Shown here: positions 9,238 through 16,757 of the stretch, one piece after another
Position numbering within the stretch: position 1 is the first letter of the stretch
How the letters are laid out: every line of letters begins with the position of its first letter
Assembly: GCA_021372715.1 (NCBI GenBank)
Contig: JAJFTX010000005.1
Span: forward strand, 1 to 17,780
DNA from: Methanobacterium sp.
Lineage (GTDB): Archaea; Methanobacteriota; Methanobacteria; Methanobacteriales; Methanobacteriaceae
Length of the DNA: 17,780 bases
Direction of reading: 5' to 3'
Position numbers and translations under genes: made by a program
The notes under the pieces: generated by a model
Told to the model about the DNA's origin: nothing
Database searches by the model: none
What the model saw: only the letters and a program-made list of their open reading frames with translations

Positions 9238-9303
9238 GAAATCAGGTCCATTTAAAAAATACACCTACATTTTCTAATCATCCTTAATTTTATCCTTTAA
9301 TTA

Positions 9304-9323
9304 ATACAATTTTTTGTATAATT
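9304..9323 (-). promoter_or_regulatory. Putative SulP promoter with inverted repeat
   Basis: The 92-base gap before the SulP gene holds a minus-strand TATA-like TTATACAAAA overlapping a perfect inverted repeat, ATACAA-TTTT-TTGTAT (9304-9319). A second TATA-like TTTATAAAAT lies closer to the Lhr stop codon. The assignment as promoter is tentative. Confidence 0.35.
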
Positions 9324-9357
9324 TCTATCAAAGTAAGATAATATTTTATAAATCTAT

Positions 9358-11940
9358 CTATTTCCCCTCTATCTCATTGATCACAGCCTGATGCATTCTC
9401 CTGATGAATTCGATACGATCCTCATACTTTAGAACATCCAGATAACCCTGAGCCACTAAGTTGAAGGCGAATGGGGTGGGTATTTTGGTATTAATCTTTT
9501 TAACATCCATTTTACCATCTTCAATGAGCTTTAAGACTTTTTTAGCATTCTTAACATCCATATAATCCTCCATCACTTCACGACGTGCTTCTTTGAGGAT
9601 GGAGAAGTTATCATCCAAGTCTTTCACAAATTTTAACAGGATCTTACCTTTCACCTGCTGACGGGATACGCTCTTCTCCTGTCCCTTATATCTTCTGAGG
9701 ATCATAAGGGATCGGCCGGCGCAATGACGGAAACGACCAGCTAAGGTTTCAGTTTTATCAATAGCCTTAACCAGTATCTCTTCCAGGTTCTCCGATGTTA
9801 AATCCTTGAATGCTTCCAATCCACCGATTTTTCCATCACTACTTAAATAGAAACCATTATCTGAGACGGAGATCATCACATCCCTCCGGTATTTTTTGGC
9901 GATGACATAGGCCACTGCCCTGGACAGGGCATCATTCACTCTCCGACCGAATAAGCTATGGAAGACCACAAACTTCCTACCGCCGAAACCAGTGTAAAAT
10001 TCCACCAGCAGGTTCTTCATACCCGGAACCTGGGCAAATAGGAACTGCTCCCGGAAGTACAAGTAAATGGAATGGGCAGCGTTATAATCCACATAAAGAT
10101 ATTCATGGATGAAATCCATGATCTCCTCCTTACTGCGGCCGTACTGGAATTTGCTTTCCATAATATCCCTGAACCTTTGAATGTCCACCGCCAGATCAAA
10201 AGCCAGGGGCAATTGTTCGCTGAACCAGGAGGGAATGGTGGGTGGTCCTGAGGAGGGGGTGACGTTCAAGGTCATGCCTCGGGCATAGTTGAACCGGTAG
10301 ATGTTACCTCCCAGTACGAAGGTATCTCCCTTCTGCAGTTTTTCCATGAAATCCTCCTCGATACGACCTACTACTTGACCGTTACATTTTACTCGGGCGG
10401 CTGTACGGTCTGGTATGGTGCCTATGTTGGTGGAGTAGAGCATCCTAGCCAGTTTACCTCTTTTTCCGAATCTTTTCTCATGATAATCCACCCAGATCTT
10501 AGCATATACATAGCGATCCTCTAAACTGGTGTAATCACCTGCCAGGTAACTTAAAACACTAATAAAATCGTTCTCACTTAATTTATGATAGGGATAACTG
10601 CTGGTAATTAGTTTAAAAGCATCATCTATATTCCAGGGGCTTTCAATAGCCATACCATATATATGCTGAGATAGAACATCTAAACAATTGTTAGGGATAT
10701 TTATAAGATCAATCTTCCCTTCCAGGGCATTTTTAAGGATAAGGGAACATTCCACTAGGTCATCCCTATCCACTACGATGATCCGGCCCTTGGATTTCTC
10801 ATGTAATCGATGTCCACTCCTCCCTATGCGCTGTAAAGCTCTTGATACGGATTTAGGAGAGCTTACCAGTACCACCAGGTCGATGTATCCAATGTCTATT
10901 CCCAGTTCCAGGGATGTGGAGGATACCACTACCTTCAAAGCACCATCTTTAAGTTTATCCTCAGCTTCCAGGCGAATTTCCCTGGAAAGTGAGGAGTGGT
11001 GGGCCATGATATTATTTTCATTAAAATCTTGGGGGAACCTTCTTTTCAGGTTAAAAACCACGCTTTCCGTCCCGCTTCGAGTGTTAGTGAATATGAGGGT
11101 GGTTTTATGTCCCGTTATTAGGTTATATAGCATATCATATAATGCATCATTGGTTTCCTCAGGATCTGCCTCTACAATATCATCCACCGGACATAAAACC
11201 TTAATATCTAACTGTTTCAGGTAGTTCACATCCACTATCTTACAATCACGAACCTCACCGTATTCATAACCCACCAAGAAACTGGCCATCCTCTCCAGGG
11301 GATGTACTGTAGCACTTAAACCTATCCTAGTGAAGTTACCAGCTAAGTTCTGCAGCCTTTCCAGGGTTAAACTCATATGCACGCCCCGTTTGTTATCAGC
11401 CAGGCTATGTATCTCATCCACGATTACGTATTTAACGCCTTCCAGTTTTTCCCTGAATTTAGGAGCAACTAATAATATGGATAATGTTTCAGGTGTGGTT
11501 ATAAGGATATGGGGAGGGTTTTTAAGCATTTTGGATCGTTCATAGTTACTGGTGTCCCCTGTTCGCACTGCTTTTCTAATACCAAGTTGTTTACCTGCGA
11601 TTTCTTCTATCCCCTTCAAGGGTTCTTCCAGGTTCTTCTCTATATCATTATCCAGGGCTTTCAGGGGAGAGATGTAGATACAATAAACCTTATCTTCCAG
11701 TTTACCCATCTGGGACATGTAGGTTAACTGGCTGATAAGGGATAAAAATGCGGTTAATGTTTTCCCTGATCCGGTAGGTGAGGAGATGAGAATATTATTT
11801 CCCTGATGAATATCCAGTAGAGATTTTCTCTGGGATTCGGTGAAAGTTTCAAAACGTTTTTTAAACCATTCCTTCACCCAGGGATGTAATATTTTATATA
11901 AATCCTTATCCTGGTATGCTTTATCTTGTTTAACTATCAT
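9358..11940 (-). CDS. lhr: Lhr-core family SF2 helicase
   Basis: An 860-residue superfamily 2 helicase of Lhr-core length. RecA domain 1 has a Q-motif-like [12 protein letters not shown], Walker [10 protein letters not shown] (53-61), [10 protein letters not shown] (motif Ia), TTPETL, DEIH (175-178) and SAT (209-211). RecA domain 2 has [30 protein letters not shown] and motif [11 protein letters not shown] (370-378). A winged-helix and Lhr-specific beta-barrel region follow ([45 protein letters not shown] split by conserved Pro/Trp), then a C-terminal domain. Studied homologues are 3'-to-5' translocases that unwind forked DNA and RNA:DNA hybrids, with proposed roles in DNA repair. It is 50 bases downstream of, and probably co-transcribed with, the metallophosphoesterase gene. 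No frameshift or missing motif was seen. Confidence 0.95.
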   Translation of the reverse strand: MIVKQDKAYQDKDLYKILHPWVKEWFKKRFETFTESQRKSLLDIHQGNNILISSPTGSGKTLTAFLSLISQLTYMSQMGKLEDKVYCIYISPLKALDNDIEKNLEEPLKGIEEIAGKQLGIRKAVRTGDTSNYERSKMLKNPPHILITTPETLSILLVAPKFREKLEGVKYVIVDEIHSLADNKRGVHMSLTLERLQNLAGNFTRIGLSATVHPLERMASFLVGYEYGEVRDCKIVDVNYLKQLDIKVLCPVDDIVEADPEETNDALYDMLYNLITGHKTTLIFTNTRSGTESVVFNLKRRFPQDFNENNIMAHHSSLSREIRLEAEDKLKDGALKVVVSSTSLELGIDIGYIDLVVLVSSPKSVSRALQRIGRSGHRLHEKSKGRIIVVDRDDLVECSLILKNALEGKIDLINIPNNCLDVLSQHIYGMAIESPWNIDDAFKLITSSYPYHKLSENDFISVLSYLAGDYTSLEDRYVYAKIWVDYHEKRFGKRGKLARMLYSTNIGTIPDRTAARVKCNGQVVGRIEEDFMEKLQKGDTFVLGGNIYRFNYARGMTLNVTPSSGPPTIPSWFSEQLPLAFDLAVDIQRFRDIMESKFQYGRSKEEIMDFIHEYLYVDYNAAHSIYLYFREQFLFAQVPGMKNLLVEFYTGFGGRKFVVFHSLFGRRVNDALSRAVAYVIAKKYRRDVMISVSDNGFYLSSDGKIGGLEAFKDLTSENLEEILVKAIDKTETLAGRFRHCAGRSLMILRRYKGQEKSVSRQQVKGKILLKFVKDLDDNFSILKEARREVMEDYMDVKNAKKVLKLIEDGKMDVKKINTKIPTPFAFNLVAQGYLDVLKYEDRIEFIRRMHQAVINEIEGK

Positions 11941-11990
11941 ATTTGGTCATTGAATCTATAATTTTATCAATAAAACAGAATTATTATTAT

Positions 11991-12728
11991 TCAATTGAAT
12001 TTATCTCTAACAGCAGTTATGTCCTTAATTCTTCCAAAAGAGAATACTTCGAAATTTTCAACTGCATGAACCTCCAGATCTCCCGTTGATAATTTTTTAA
12101 GAAAGGGAGATAATGGTCTTTCCTGGAGAACATCAGAACCCTCTGTTACGAAGTTGAAGGAGGGCATCACCGTTAAATTATATTTGTGATACTTACCAGT
12201 TAAATAGCACTTTATCTTCTCCACTCTCTCTCCACTACGCAATCCAATACAGGGATGTTCATGTCCTATAATTAAATTTCCAACTTCATATTGGCTTAGT
12301 TCGGGTAGTATTCTATCTCCATGCAACACAAGAGAATCACCTATTTTAAAACAATCAAATACTTCCAGGTAGGTTTTTCTGGCTATGAATTTGGTGAAAT
12401 TATCATGATTGCCCTTAATTAAGATTATCTCATCAAAATGATCTTTAAGAAATTCCAGAAATTCCAGTGTTTCATTCCATTCCTGTCTGGTGATCTGGCC
12501 GAACTCATGCTTGAGATCTCCATTAACTATTATCTTACTAGCAGAGGATCTTCTCTGGATCTCTTCAAGTCGGGCTATAATCTGGGGGTACTGAAATCTA
12601 GGTACCATTATACCCTCCGCATTTAAGGACTGTTCATAGCCCAAATGTAAATCAGAAATAATAAGATACTCTTTAAATTTCAAAGCAAGATCAACGATAT
12701 CTAGGCCGTTAATTTTAGTATATTCCAT
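11991..12728 (-). CDS. SbcD-related archaeal metallophosphoesterase, Lhr partner
   Basis: A 245-residue calcineurin-like phosphoesterase. The binuclear metal centre motifs are all present: DLHLG (Asp26, His28), GDLKH (Gly70-Asp71), GNHD (106-109), HGD (136-138) and GHEHP (155-159). It matches the archaeal SbcD-related group and resembles the small phosphoesterases that accompany Lhr in bacterial repair clusters (PdeM/MPE type), which act as DNA phosphodiesterases. It lacks the extended capping regions of true Mre11/SbcD, and no Rad50/SbcC gene is next to it. The ATG at 12728 has the Shine-Dalgarno AAGGAT at 12740-12735, 6 bases away. It is the first gene of the pair with lhr. A nuclease function on DNA ends or flaps is inferred from context. 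Confidence 0.88.
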   Translation of the reverse strand: MEYTKINGLDIVDLALKFKEYLIISDLHLGYEQSLNAEGIMVPRFQYPQIIARLEEIQRRSSASKIIVNGDLKHEFGQITRQEWNETLEFLEFLKDHFDEIILIKGNHDNFTKFIARKTYLEVFDCFKIGDSLVLHGDRILPELSQYEVGNLIIGHEHPCIGLRSGERVEKIKCYLTGKYHKYNLTVMPSFNFVTEGSDVLQERPLSPFLKKLSTGDLEVHAVENFEVFSFGRIKDITAVRDKFN

Positions 12729-12790
12729 CGCTATATCCTTATCAATTGTATTTGTTCAGAATTAATAATCATACACAATATATTAAAAAA

Positions 12791-12802
12791 CCATATATAT
12801 AG
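12791..12802 (-). promoter_or_regulatory. TATA box of the phosphoesterase-lhr operon
   Basis: The minus strand reads CTATATATATGG, centred about 68 bases before the ATG at 12728. A start near 12770 gives a leader of about 40 bases ending in the AAGGAT Shine-Dalgarno. Confidence 0.5.
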
Positions 12803-12820
12803 TTTTACATCTGACGAACT

Positions 12821-12837
12821 AAAAAAATTTTAAAATT
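12821..12837 (-). terminator. T-run terminator for the VOC gene
   Basis: Seven A residues at 12821-12827 (U-run on the minus-strand transcript) overlap the 12-base palindrome AATTTTAAAATT (12826-12837), about 65 bases past the VOC stop codon. Confidence 0.4.
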
Positions 12838-12867
12838 GGATACAAATCGAAGATAACCTGGGATCTA

Positions 12868-12899
12868 TTCATGGATAATGGGATAGTTCATGGATAATG
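12868..12899. repeat. Two-copy 13-base direct repeat, 19-base period
   Basis: TTCATGGATAATG occurs at 12868-12880 and 12887-12899. The second copy ends one base before the stop-codon end of the VOC gene. Function unknown. Confidence 0.7.
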
Positions 12900-12900
12900 C

Positions 12901-13263
12901 TCATTCCATGGGGAAAATCTCAATAATTCCCATGATATTACCTTCTGTATCCTGAAAAACCCCAGTATAACCAGTATTTGGAACGGTCATCTTAGAGGTA
13001 AGCATCTTACCACCTTCACTTTCGATCTTACTAGCAAATTCATCAAAGGAATCCACACTGATGTAATCACTGATGGTATTACCCAAGTCTCTGGGTTTTA
13101 TAGCGCCGTTAATACCAGGTTCATCATCTTCTCCAGCAGTTATTAACCAGTAATCGAAATCTCCATTCCATTTACCTATTTTCCAACCGAATACACTTTC
13201 ATAGAATTTAACAGCTCTTTGCGGGTCATCTGCAGGTATCTCAAAATGTACAACTTTAGCCAT
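12901..13263 (-). CDS. VOC (glyoxalase/bleomycin-resistance fold) family protein
   Basis: A 120-residue single-domain VOC protein of the Cfp30B-like kind: [20 protein letters not shown] then [45 protein letters not shown] and the closing [15 protein letters not shown]. Two paired beta-alpha-beta-beta-beta modules are visible. His6 and the terminal Glu are candidate metal ligands. The start at 13263 is chosen because GGAG lies 9 bases upstream (minus strand GGAGAGTGTTTTT before ATG); an upstream in-frame TTG at 13278 would override that site. Substrate is unknown; VOC proteins include isomerases, dioxygenases and binding proteins. It is a single-gene unit with its own T-run. Confidence 0.85.
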   Translation of the reverse strand: MAKVVHFEIPADDPQRAVKFYESVFGWKIGKWNGDFDYWLITAGEDDEPGINGAIKPRDLGNTISDYISVDSFDEFASKIESEGGKMLTSKMTVPNTGYTGVFQDTEGNIMGIIEIFPME

Positions 13264-13486
13264 AAAAACACTCTCCAAAATAAATATTTACACCATATAT
13301 CTACTACCAGAAACTAATACGGTATATGTTAATTGAGGCTAATTAATAATTTCCTACTAAGGAAGTATCACCATAATAAATATAAATTAAATTAAACACC
13401 ATTAAACTTAAGAAACCCTTTTTTAATGGGGAACTAATATTAATTAAATAAAGACTTTAAATGTAAATCTAATTCAGGTAATGAAA

Positions 13487-14053
13487 ATGAACCAATCAGA
13501 AACAGAAACACTCATCAATAAACTGGAAAACGATGATAAAACACAAAGAATAGAAGCAGTCCAAGCACTGGGAAAAATAAAGGATGAAAACAGTGTCAAT
13601 GCATTGATCAACACCTTTGATGATGATAATCCTGAAATCAGACTACAAGCTGCTAAAAGTATAGGCGAAATAGGTGATCTGGCAGTGGAACCCCTGATAA
13701 AGGCTTTGAAGATCGAAGAAGGAAACACCCGCCGCTATGCAACCTACGCCCTAAAAGAAATAGGGGACAGCAGCGCGGTTCGCAGCCTAATCCAGGCCTT
13801 AAAAGATGAAGACTGGGGGGTACGTAAATTCGCAGCCACATCACTCGGAGACATCGCAGATAAAGAGGCAGTAGAACCCCTAATAGAATTACTAGACGAT
13901 GAAGATTACGGGGTTAAAGTAGCCGCAACCCGGGCCCTGGGAGAAATTGGAGATGAAAAAGCAGTGGACCCCATAAAAAAGGCGCGAAGAAATGCAAAGG
14001 GAGATAAAGATTATAAAAAGGTAGCCAATAAGGTTTTAAAGAAATTCAAATAG
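13487..14053 (+). CDS. HEAT-repeat (PBS lyase-type) protein
   Basis: A 188-residue soluble protein made of about five and a half HEAT repeats with a 31-residue period. Each shows the pattern AVEPLI.(A/L)L.D(E/D)(D)..VR..AA..LGEIGD: for example NSVNALINTFDDD, LAVEPLIKALK, SAVRSLIQALKDEDWGVRKF, EAVEPLIELLDDEDYGVKV and KAVDPIKKARR. The last unit is basic (KKVANKVLKKFK). These repeats form a curved solenoid for protein-protein contacts; the name PBS lyase is historic and no phycobilin chemistry is implied. The ATG at 13487 is chosen because AGGT at 13476-13479 is 7 bases upstream, whereas the ATG at 13481 would be only 1 base from it. It stands alone; partners cannot be inferred. Confidence 0.88.
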   Translation: MNQSETETLINKLENDDKTQRIEAVQALGKIKDENSVNALINTFDDDNPEIRLQAAKSIGEIGDLAVEPLIKALKIEEGNTRRYATYALKEIGDSSAVRSLIQALKDEDWGVRKFAATSLGDIADKEAVEPLIELLDDEDYGVKVAATRALGEIGDEKAVDPIKKARRNAKGDKDYKKVANKVLKKFK

Positions 14054-14060
14054 AATAGAA

Positions 14061-14074
14061 AAATAATATTATTT
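14061..14074. terminator. Palindrome at a convergent 3' junction
   Basis: AAATAATATTATTT (14061-14074) is a perfect 14-base palindrome between the HEAT and amidase stop codons, followed by T-rich sequence (seven T within 14084-14090). It probably ends transcripts from both sides. Confidence 0.4.
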
Positions 14075-14906
14075 ATCTTTTCACTTTTTTTATACTATAC
14101 AGATCAGTGCGGCGATTATCAAAAAGAGGCATCTGTTCCCGCACATCCCCTATCCGGATTGCTTCTAGATCAGCGAAGATAATCTCTTCCCCAATCCCAG
14201 CCCGGGAGAGAACCTCACCCCAGGGATCAACAACAAGAGAATGTCCATAAGCAACGTAAGACGCATCAACATCCCTCGCAGGTGATGCTCCCACCACATA
14301 GAACTGATTTTCAATAGCTCTGCTCCTTATTAAAGTATCCCAATGGGCAGGGCCAGTGGTCAGGTTGAAGGCTCCAGGTACTATCAGAAAATCCACACCC
14401 TCCAGGGCCATCAATCTAATCAACTCTCCAAAGCGGATATCATAACAAATAACCACTCCTAATTTACCTAAATCCGTATCTAATATAGTTACATCATCTC
14501 CTGGGCTTAAAGTATCTGATTCTTTAAAACTGATACCACCGGGAACATCCACATCAAAAAGATGCAGCTTACGATGAGCACCTAACATAACACCATGTGA
14601 ATCAAAAATAAAACTGGTATTGTAAATCTTATCCCCCTCAACTTCCGGTATAGACCCCGCTACCAAATGAACATCACATTCCCGGGCTGCCTGTGAAACA
14701 GTCTTCAATGAAATACTATCTTCTCTATGCTCCGCGTATAATGGGAATTTCTCATTTTCATAGGGACAGTTAAACATCTCAGGAAGAACAACCAGATCAG
14801 CACCCTCAGCAGCAGATATTCTTATGAAATTCACTGCTTTTTCTAGATTAGCCTCTTTATCATCCTTAACCAGCATCTGACAGACCGCCAATTTAAAGTC
14901 TTTCAT
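14073..14906 (-). CDS. Nit2-like carbon-nitrogen hydrolase (omega-amidase type)
   Basis: A 277-residue nitrilase-superfamily amidase. The catalytic triad aligns with human NIT2 (Glu43, Lys112, Cys153): here Glu43 (VVLPEMFNCPY), Lys113 (AHRKLHLFD) and Cys154 (VVICYDIRF). The stretch FDVDVPGGISFKES and TLSPGDD is typical of Nit2, which hydrolyses alpha-ketoglutaramate or alpha-ketosuccinamate to the keto acid and ammonia, repairing transaminated glutamine or asparagine. A related deaminated-glutathione-type substrate is possible. GNFYVV-like ENQFYVVGASPARD and the YGHSLVVDPWGEV end are conserved. It is cytoplasmic. The start at 14906 has GAGGT 8 bases upstream and a TATA box at 14941-14950 within a tandem repeat. 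Substrate is inferred from family only. Confidence 0.9.
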   Translation of the reverse strand: MKDFKLAVCQMLVKDDKEANLEKAVNFIRISAAEGADLVVLPEMFNCPYENEKFPLYAEHREDSISLKTVSQAARECDVHLVAGSIPEVEGDKIYNTSFIFDSHGVMLGAHRKLHLFDVDVPGGISFKESDTLSPGDDVTILDTDLGKLGVVICYDIRFGELIRLMALEGVDFLIVPGAFNLTTGPAHWDTLIRSRAIENQFYVVGASPARDVDASYVAYGHSLVVDPWGEVLSRAGIGEEIIFADLEAIRIGDVREQMPLFDNRRTDLYSIKKVKR

Positions 14907-14917
14907 AATCCATTACC

Positions 14918-15090
14918 TCAAATAGAATTCCTAATCTTTTCTTTATAAAATTTCTAATTCAGTTCTATAAATAAATTCTAATACTATTTCTTTAAATAAA
15001 ATTCCTAAACCCAATTTTCCAGATAATTCTCAAACCATTTCTCTAAATAAATTACTAATTTTTTCATCTAAATAGCAAAATTATTAATCT
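14918..15090. repeat. Degenerate ~25-nt tandem repeat, about seven units
   Basis: Units resembling TTTCTATAAATAAATTCTAA start near 14918, 14938, 14961, 14985, 15011, 15037 and 15061. The anchor CTAA (or CTCAAA) recurs at 14931, 14954, 14978, 15005, 15029 and 15055, steps of 23-27 bases. The array fills the gap between the start of the amidase gene and the stop of the hydrolase gene. One unit supplies the amidase TATA box. Confidence 0.65.
14941..14950 (-). promoter_or_regulatory. TATA box of the Nit2-like amidase
   Basis: The minus strand reads TTTTATAAAG, predicting a start near 14919 and a leader of about 13 bases that contains the GAGGT Shine-Dalgarno (14919-14915). Confidence 0.5.
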
Positions 15091-16096
15091 AAGGATTGTT
15101 GGTTACCATTAATTCTTTCACTGGAGTTCCATCACTCCATAAACCCATATATCTTTGCTGGGATGTATTTCCCAGTGCATATTCCTGGTTTCTATTGTAA
15201 AAGGCTGCTTCATATAATCCATCAAAAAGCTTCCAGATTCCATAAAAGTCCAGGGTATTGGTCATTAAGGTGAGGTTGAAATTGAAAAATTCTATATGAA
15301 CTGATAAGGGCAAAATATGATCCGCTATTAAGGATGGTGTCCCATGGTAATCTGAGAACATCAGCACATAATCTTTATTTTCAAGGGGAACCTGGGTGGT
15401 ATCTCTGATTATGGTCTTTGAAAATTCACTACCCACTATACCATCATCAACACCGGCTAATGTTAAAATAAGCGTGTTTGAGGGAACTTCACTTATATTT
15501 ACCATGCTTTTATTTTTCCTGGATTCATCGGTCCCCGGTTCCACACAAAAAACCGCTTTAGGTTGGGGTAATCCCTGGGAACTGGCCAATGCTGCCATGT
15601 TGATGCTGATGATTCCCCCGGCTGAATGCCCTACTATGGCAATTTTATCCAACTGGGGACGAACATGAGAACCTGTTTCCAGTTCTTTTAGAGCGTTTTT
15701 TACAGCATTAACTGCGTTAGGCGTGAAATCCTCCGAGGGCGTGATGATTTCCTGATACTGGGGGTATATAACTATATTTCCTTTCTTAACCAGATGCTCG
15801 ATCCATCCCTGATAAAACTCAGGATAAATAGCACCAAAACCATGATTGAAGATAATAACCGGGGCAGAAGCTGGCTGGGGAGATGTAGGTTCATATATCC
15901 AATATTTATAAGCTCCCACACCATAACTACTTTTAACGAATCCTTTACAGGGATAATCAGCACCTCCCGGGCCCGAGGCAGGTTGACCTGGAGCTGTTAT
16001 CATCTGATTTTCTGCAGAAGCAAAGGAAATAGATAATATTATCATGATAATAATGAAAAAGAGAACACTGATGGTGAAAAACTTCTTACCTTTCAT
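15089..16096 (-). CDS. Secreted alpha/beta hydrolase (chlorophyllase/PAF-acetylhydrolase-like fold)
   Basis: A 335-residue exported hydrolase. Residues 1-28 are a clear signal peptide: MKGKK, a hydrophobic core and ISFASA before a likely cleavage at AENQ. The mature domain has an oxyanion-type HGFG (85-88), the nucleophile elbow GHSAGG with Ser158, a candidate acid at Asp217/Asp218 (AGVDDGIV) and a candidate His251 or His260 (SDYHGTPSLIADH). Cys50 and Cys184 could pair outside the cell. An N-terminal GPGGADYPCKG segment precedes the fold. It probably cleaves an ester or similar bond at the cell surface; substrate unknown. It is divergent from the TIR-like gene and ends in the 25-nt repeat array. 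No Shine-Dalgarno stands out before the ATG at 16096. Confidence 0.85.
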   Translation of the reverse strand: MKGKKFFTISVLFFIIIMIILSISFASAENQMITAPGQPASGPGGADYPCKGFVKSSYGVGAYKYWIYEPTSPQPASAPVIIFNHGFGAIYPEFYQGWIEHLVKKGNIVIYPQYQEIITPSEDFTPNAVNAVKNALKELETGSHVRPQLDKIAIVGHSAGGIISINMAALASSQGLPQPKAVFCVEPGTDESRKNKSMVNISEVPSNTLILTLAGVDDGIVGSEFSKTIIRDTTQVPLENKDYVLMFSDYHGTPSLIADHILPLSVHIEFFNFNLTLMTNTLDFYGIWKLFDGLYEAAFYNRNQEYALGNTSQQRYMGLWSDGTPVKELMVTNNP

Positions 16097-16136
16097 ATCA
16101 ATAAATATGTGTTTGAAAACTCATAAATGATCTGTT

Positions 16137-16346
16137 AACCATAATATCACTACAAATCATTGAAATAGAATATTATTATTTCAGTACAATCGGAGATGGA
16201 AATTATAATTTCATTAAAACTCAAGAGATAGATATTATTTCAGTACAGCTCCGAGATGGATATTATTATTTCATAATCACTTAAAAGATGGATATTATTT
16301 CATTTACAATTCAATAGATGGATATGAACAATTATTATAATGATTT
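16137..16346. repeat. Degenerate ~30-nt tandem repeat, six to seven units, upstream of the TIR-like gene
   Basis: Units with the core GATGGATATTATTATTTCA start at 16165 (diverged), 16195, 16227, 16255, 16287 and 16317, with steps of 30, 32, 28, 32 and 30 bases. A weaker unit precedes them from about 16137. The second half of each unit is more variable (GTACAATCGGA, TTAAAACTCAAGA, GTACAGCTCCGA, TAATCACTTAAAA, TTTACAATTCAATA). The array occupies most of the 262-base divergent gap and ends about 12 bases before the TIR-like ATG. Confidence 0.8.
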
Positions 16347-16358
16347 AAGGGTTTAAAC

Positions 16359-16757
16359 ATGTTTGAAGAGGATACTAAGGAATATAATCTGTTTATAAGC
16401 CATATCAATAAGGAGGATCCAGAACAGGACGTGTTTTTTATTAAATTGAATGCTTCTTATGACTTCCAGTGGAAGGACTGTGCAGTTAGGGGTGAAGTAT
16501 CAACTCCGGAGTTAACCCAGCAGATGGAAAAGGTGGATGTGGTGGTTATCTTATCTGGTCTAATCTCTAAACAGGAAGCACTGATAAAAGATCAGATAGA
16601 TGTGGCTGTGAAGCTTAAAAAGCCCATAGTGGTTATCCGACCTTATGGTATGGAGAACGTTCCTTACCAGTTGGAGGAAATAGCAGATGAAGTGGTGGGC
16701 TGGAATACCCCATGCATCGTAGATGCTATTAGAGAGGCATATGAAAATAAGGATTAA
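16359..16757 (+). CDS. TIR-like domain protein (MTH538 / DUF1863 type)
   Basis: A 132-residue single-domain protein of the flavodoxin-like TIR family typified by MTH538 and related to Thoeris ThsB. Landmarks: YNLFISHINKED (9-20, strand A and the loop after it), the middle strand and sensor position MEKVDVVVILSG (56-67), and LIKDQIDVAVKLKKPIVVI (75-93), corresponding to the usual wV..EI..A...kPII motif. Gln79 stands where this family usually has the catalytic Glu. It ends WNTPCIVDAIREAYENKD, with the last codons lying in a tandem repeat. Possible roles are a nucleotide-signal producer, or a non-catalytic scaffold or receptor. No ThsA-like or other effector is encoded nearby. AAGG at 16347-16350 is the only Shine-Dalgarno candidate, 8 bases from the ATG. 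Confidence 0.8.
   Translation: MFEEDTKEYNLFISHINKEDPEQDVFFIKLNASYDFQWKDCAVRGEVSTPELTQQMEKVDVVVILSGLISKQEALIKDQIDVAVKLKKPIVVIRPYGMENVPYQLEEIADEVVGWNTPCIVDAIREAYENKD

Noticed and set aside
9265..9275. TAG read as pyrrolysine in an extended SulP protein
   Set aside because: Methanobacteriales are not known to use pyrrolysine, and the TAG follows directly after a putative start with alternative starts downstream.
10688..11224. Antisense open frame of 178 codons within the Lhr helicase gene
   Set aside because: It is a Ser/Arg/Leu-rich shadow of a strongly conserved helicase frame, with no recognisable domain or ribosome binding site.
11991..12728. Mre11/SbcD with a Rad50 partner
   Set aside because: At 245 residues it lacks the Mre11 capping domain, and the neighbouring gene is Lhr, not Rad50.
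13351..13364. Inverted repeat TTCCT-ACTA-AGGAA upstream of the HEAT gene
   Set aside because: Only a 5-base stem in AT-rich DNA and not placed at a promoter or terminator position; too weak to call.
13279..13486. Small RNA or extra gene between the VOC and HEAT genes
   Set aside because: No open frame with a ribosome binding site and no stable fold could be seen; the region looks like divergent promoter sequence only.
16359..16757. Thoeris defence system
   Set aside because: Only the TIR-like part is present. No ThsA-like effector gene lies on either side; the neighbours are a secreted hydrolase and a VOC protein.
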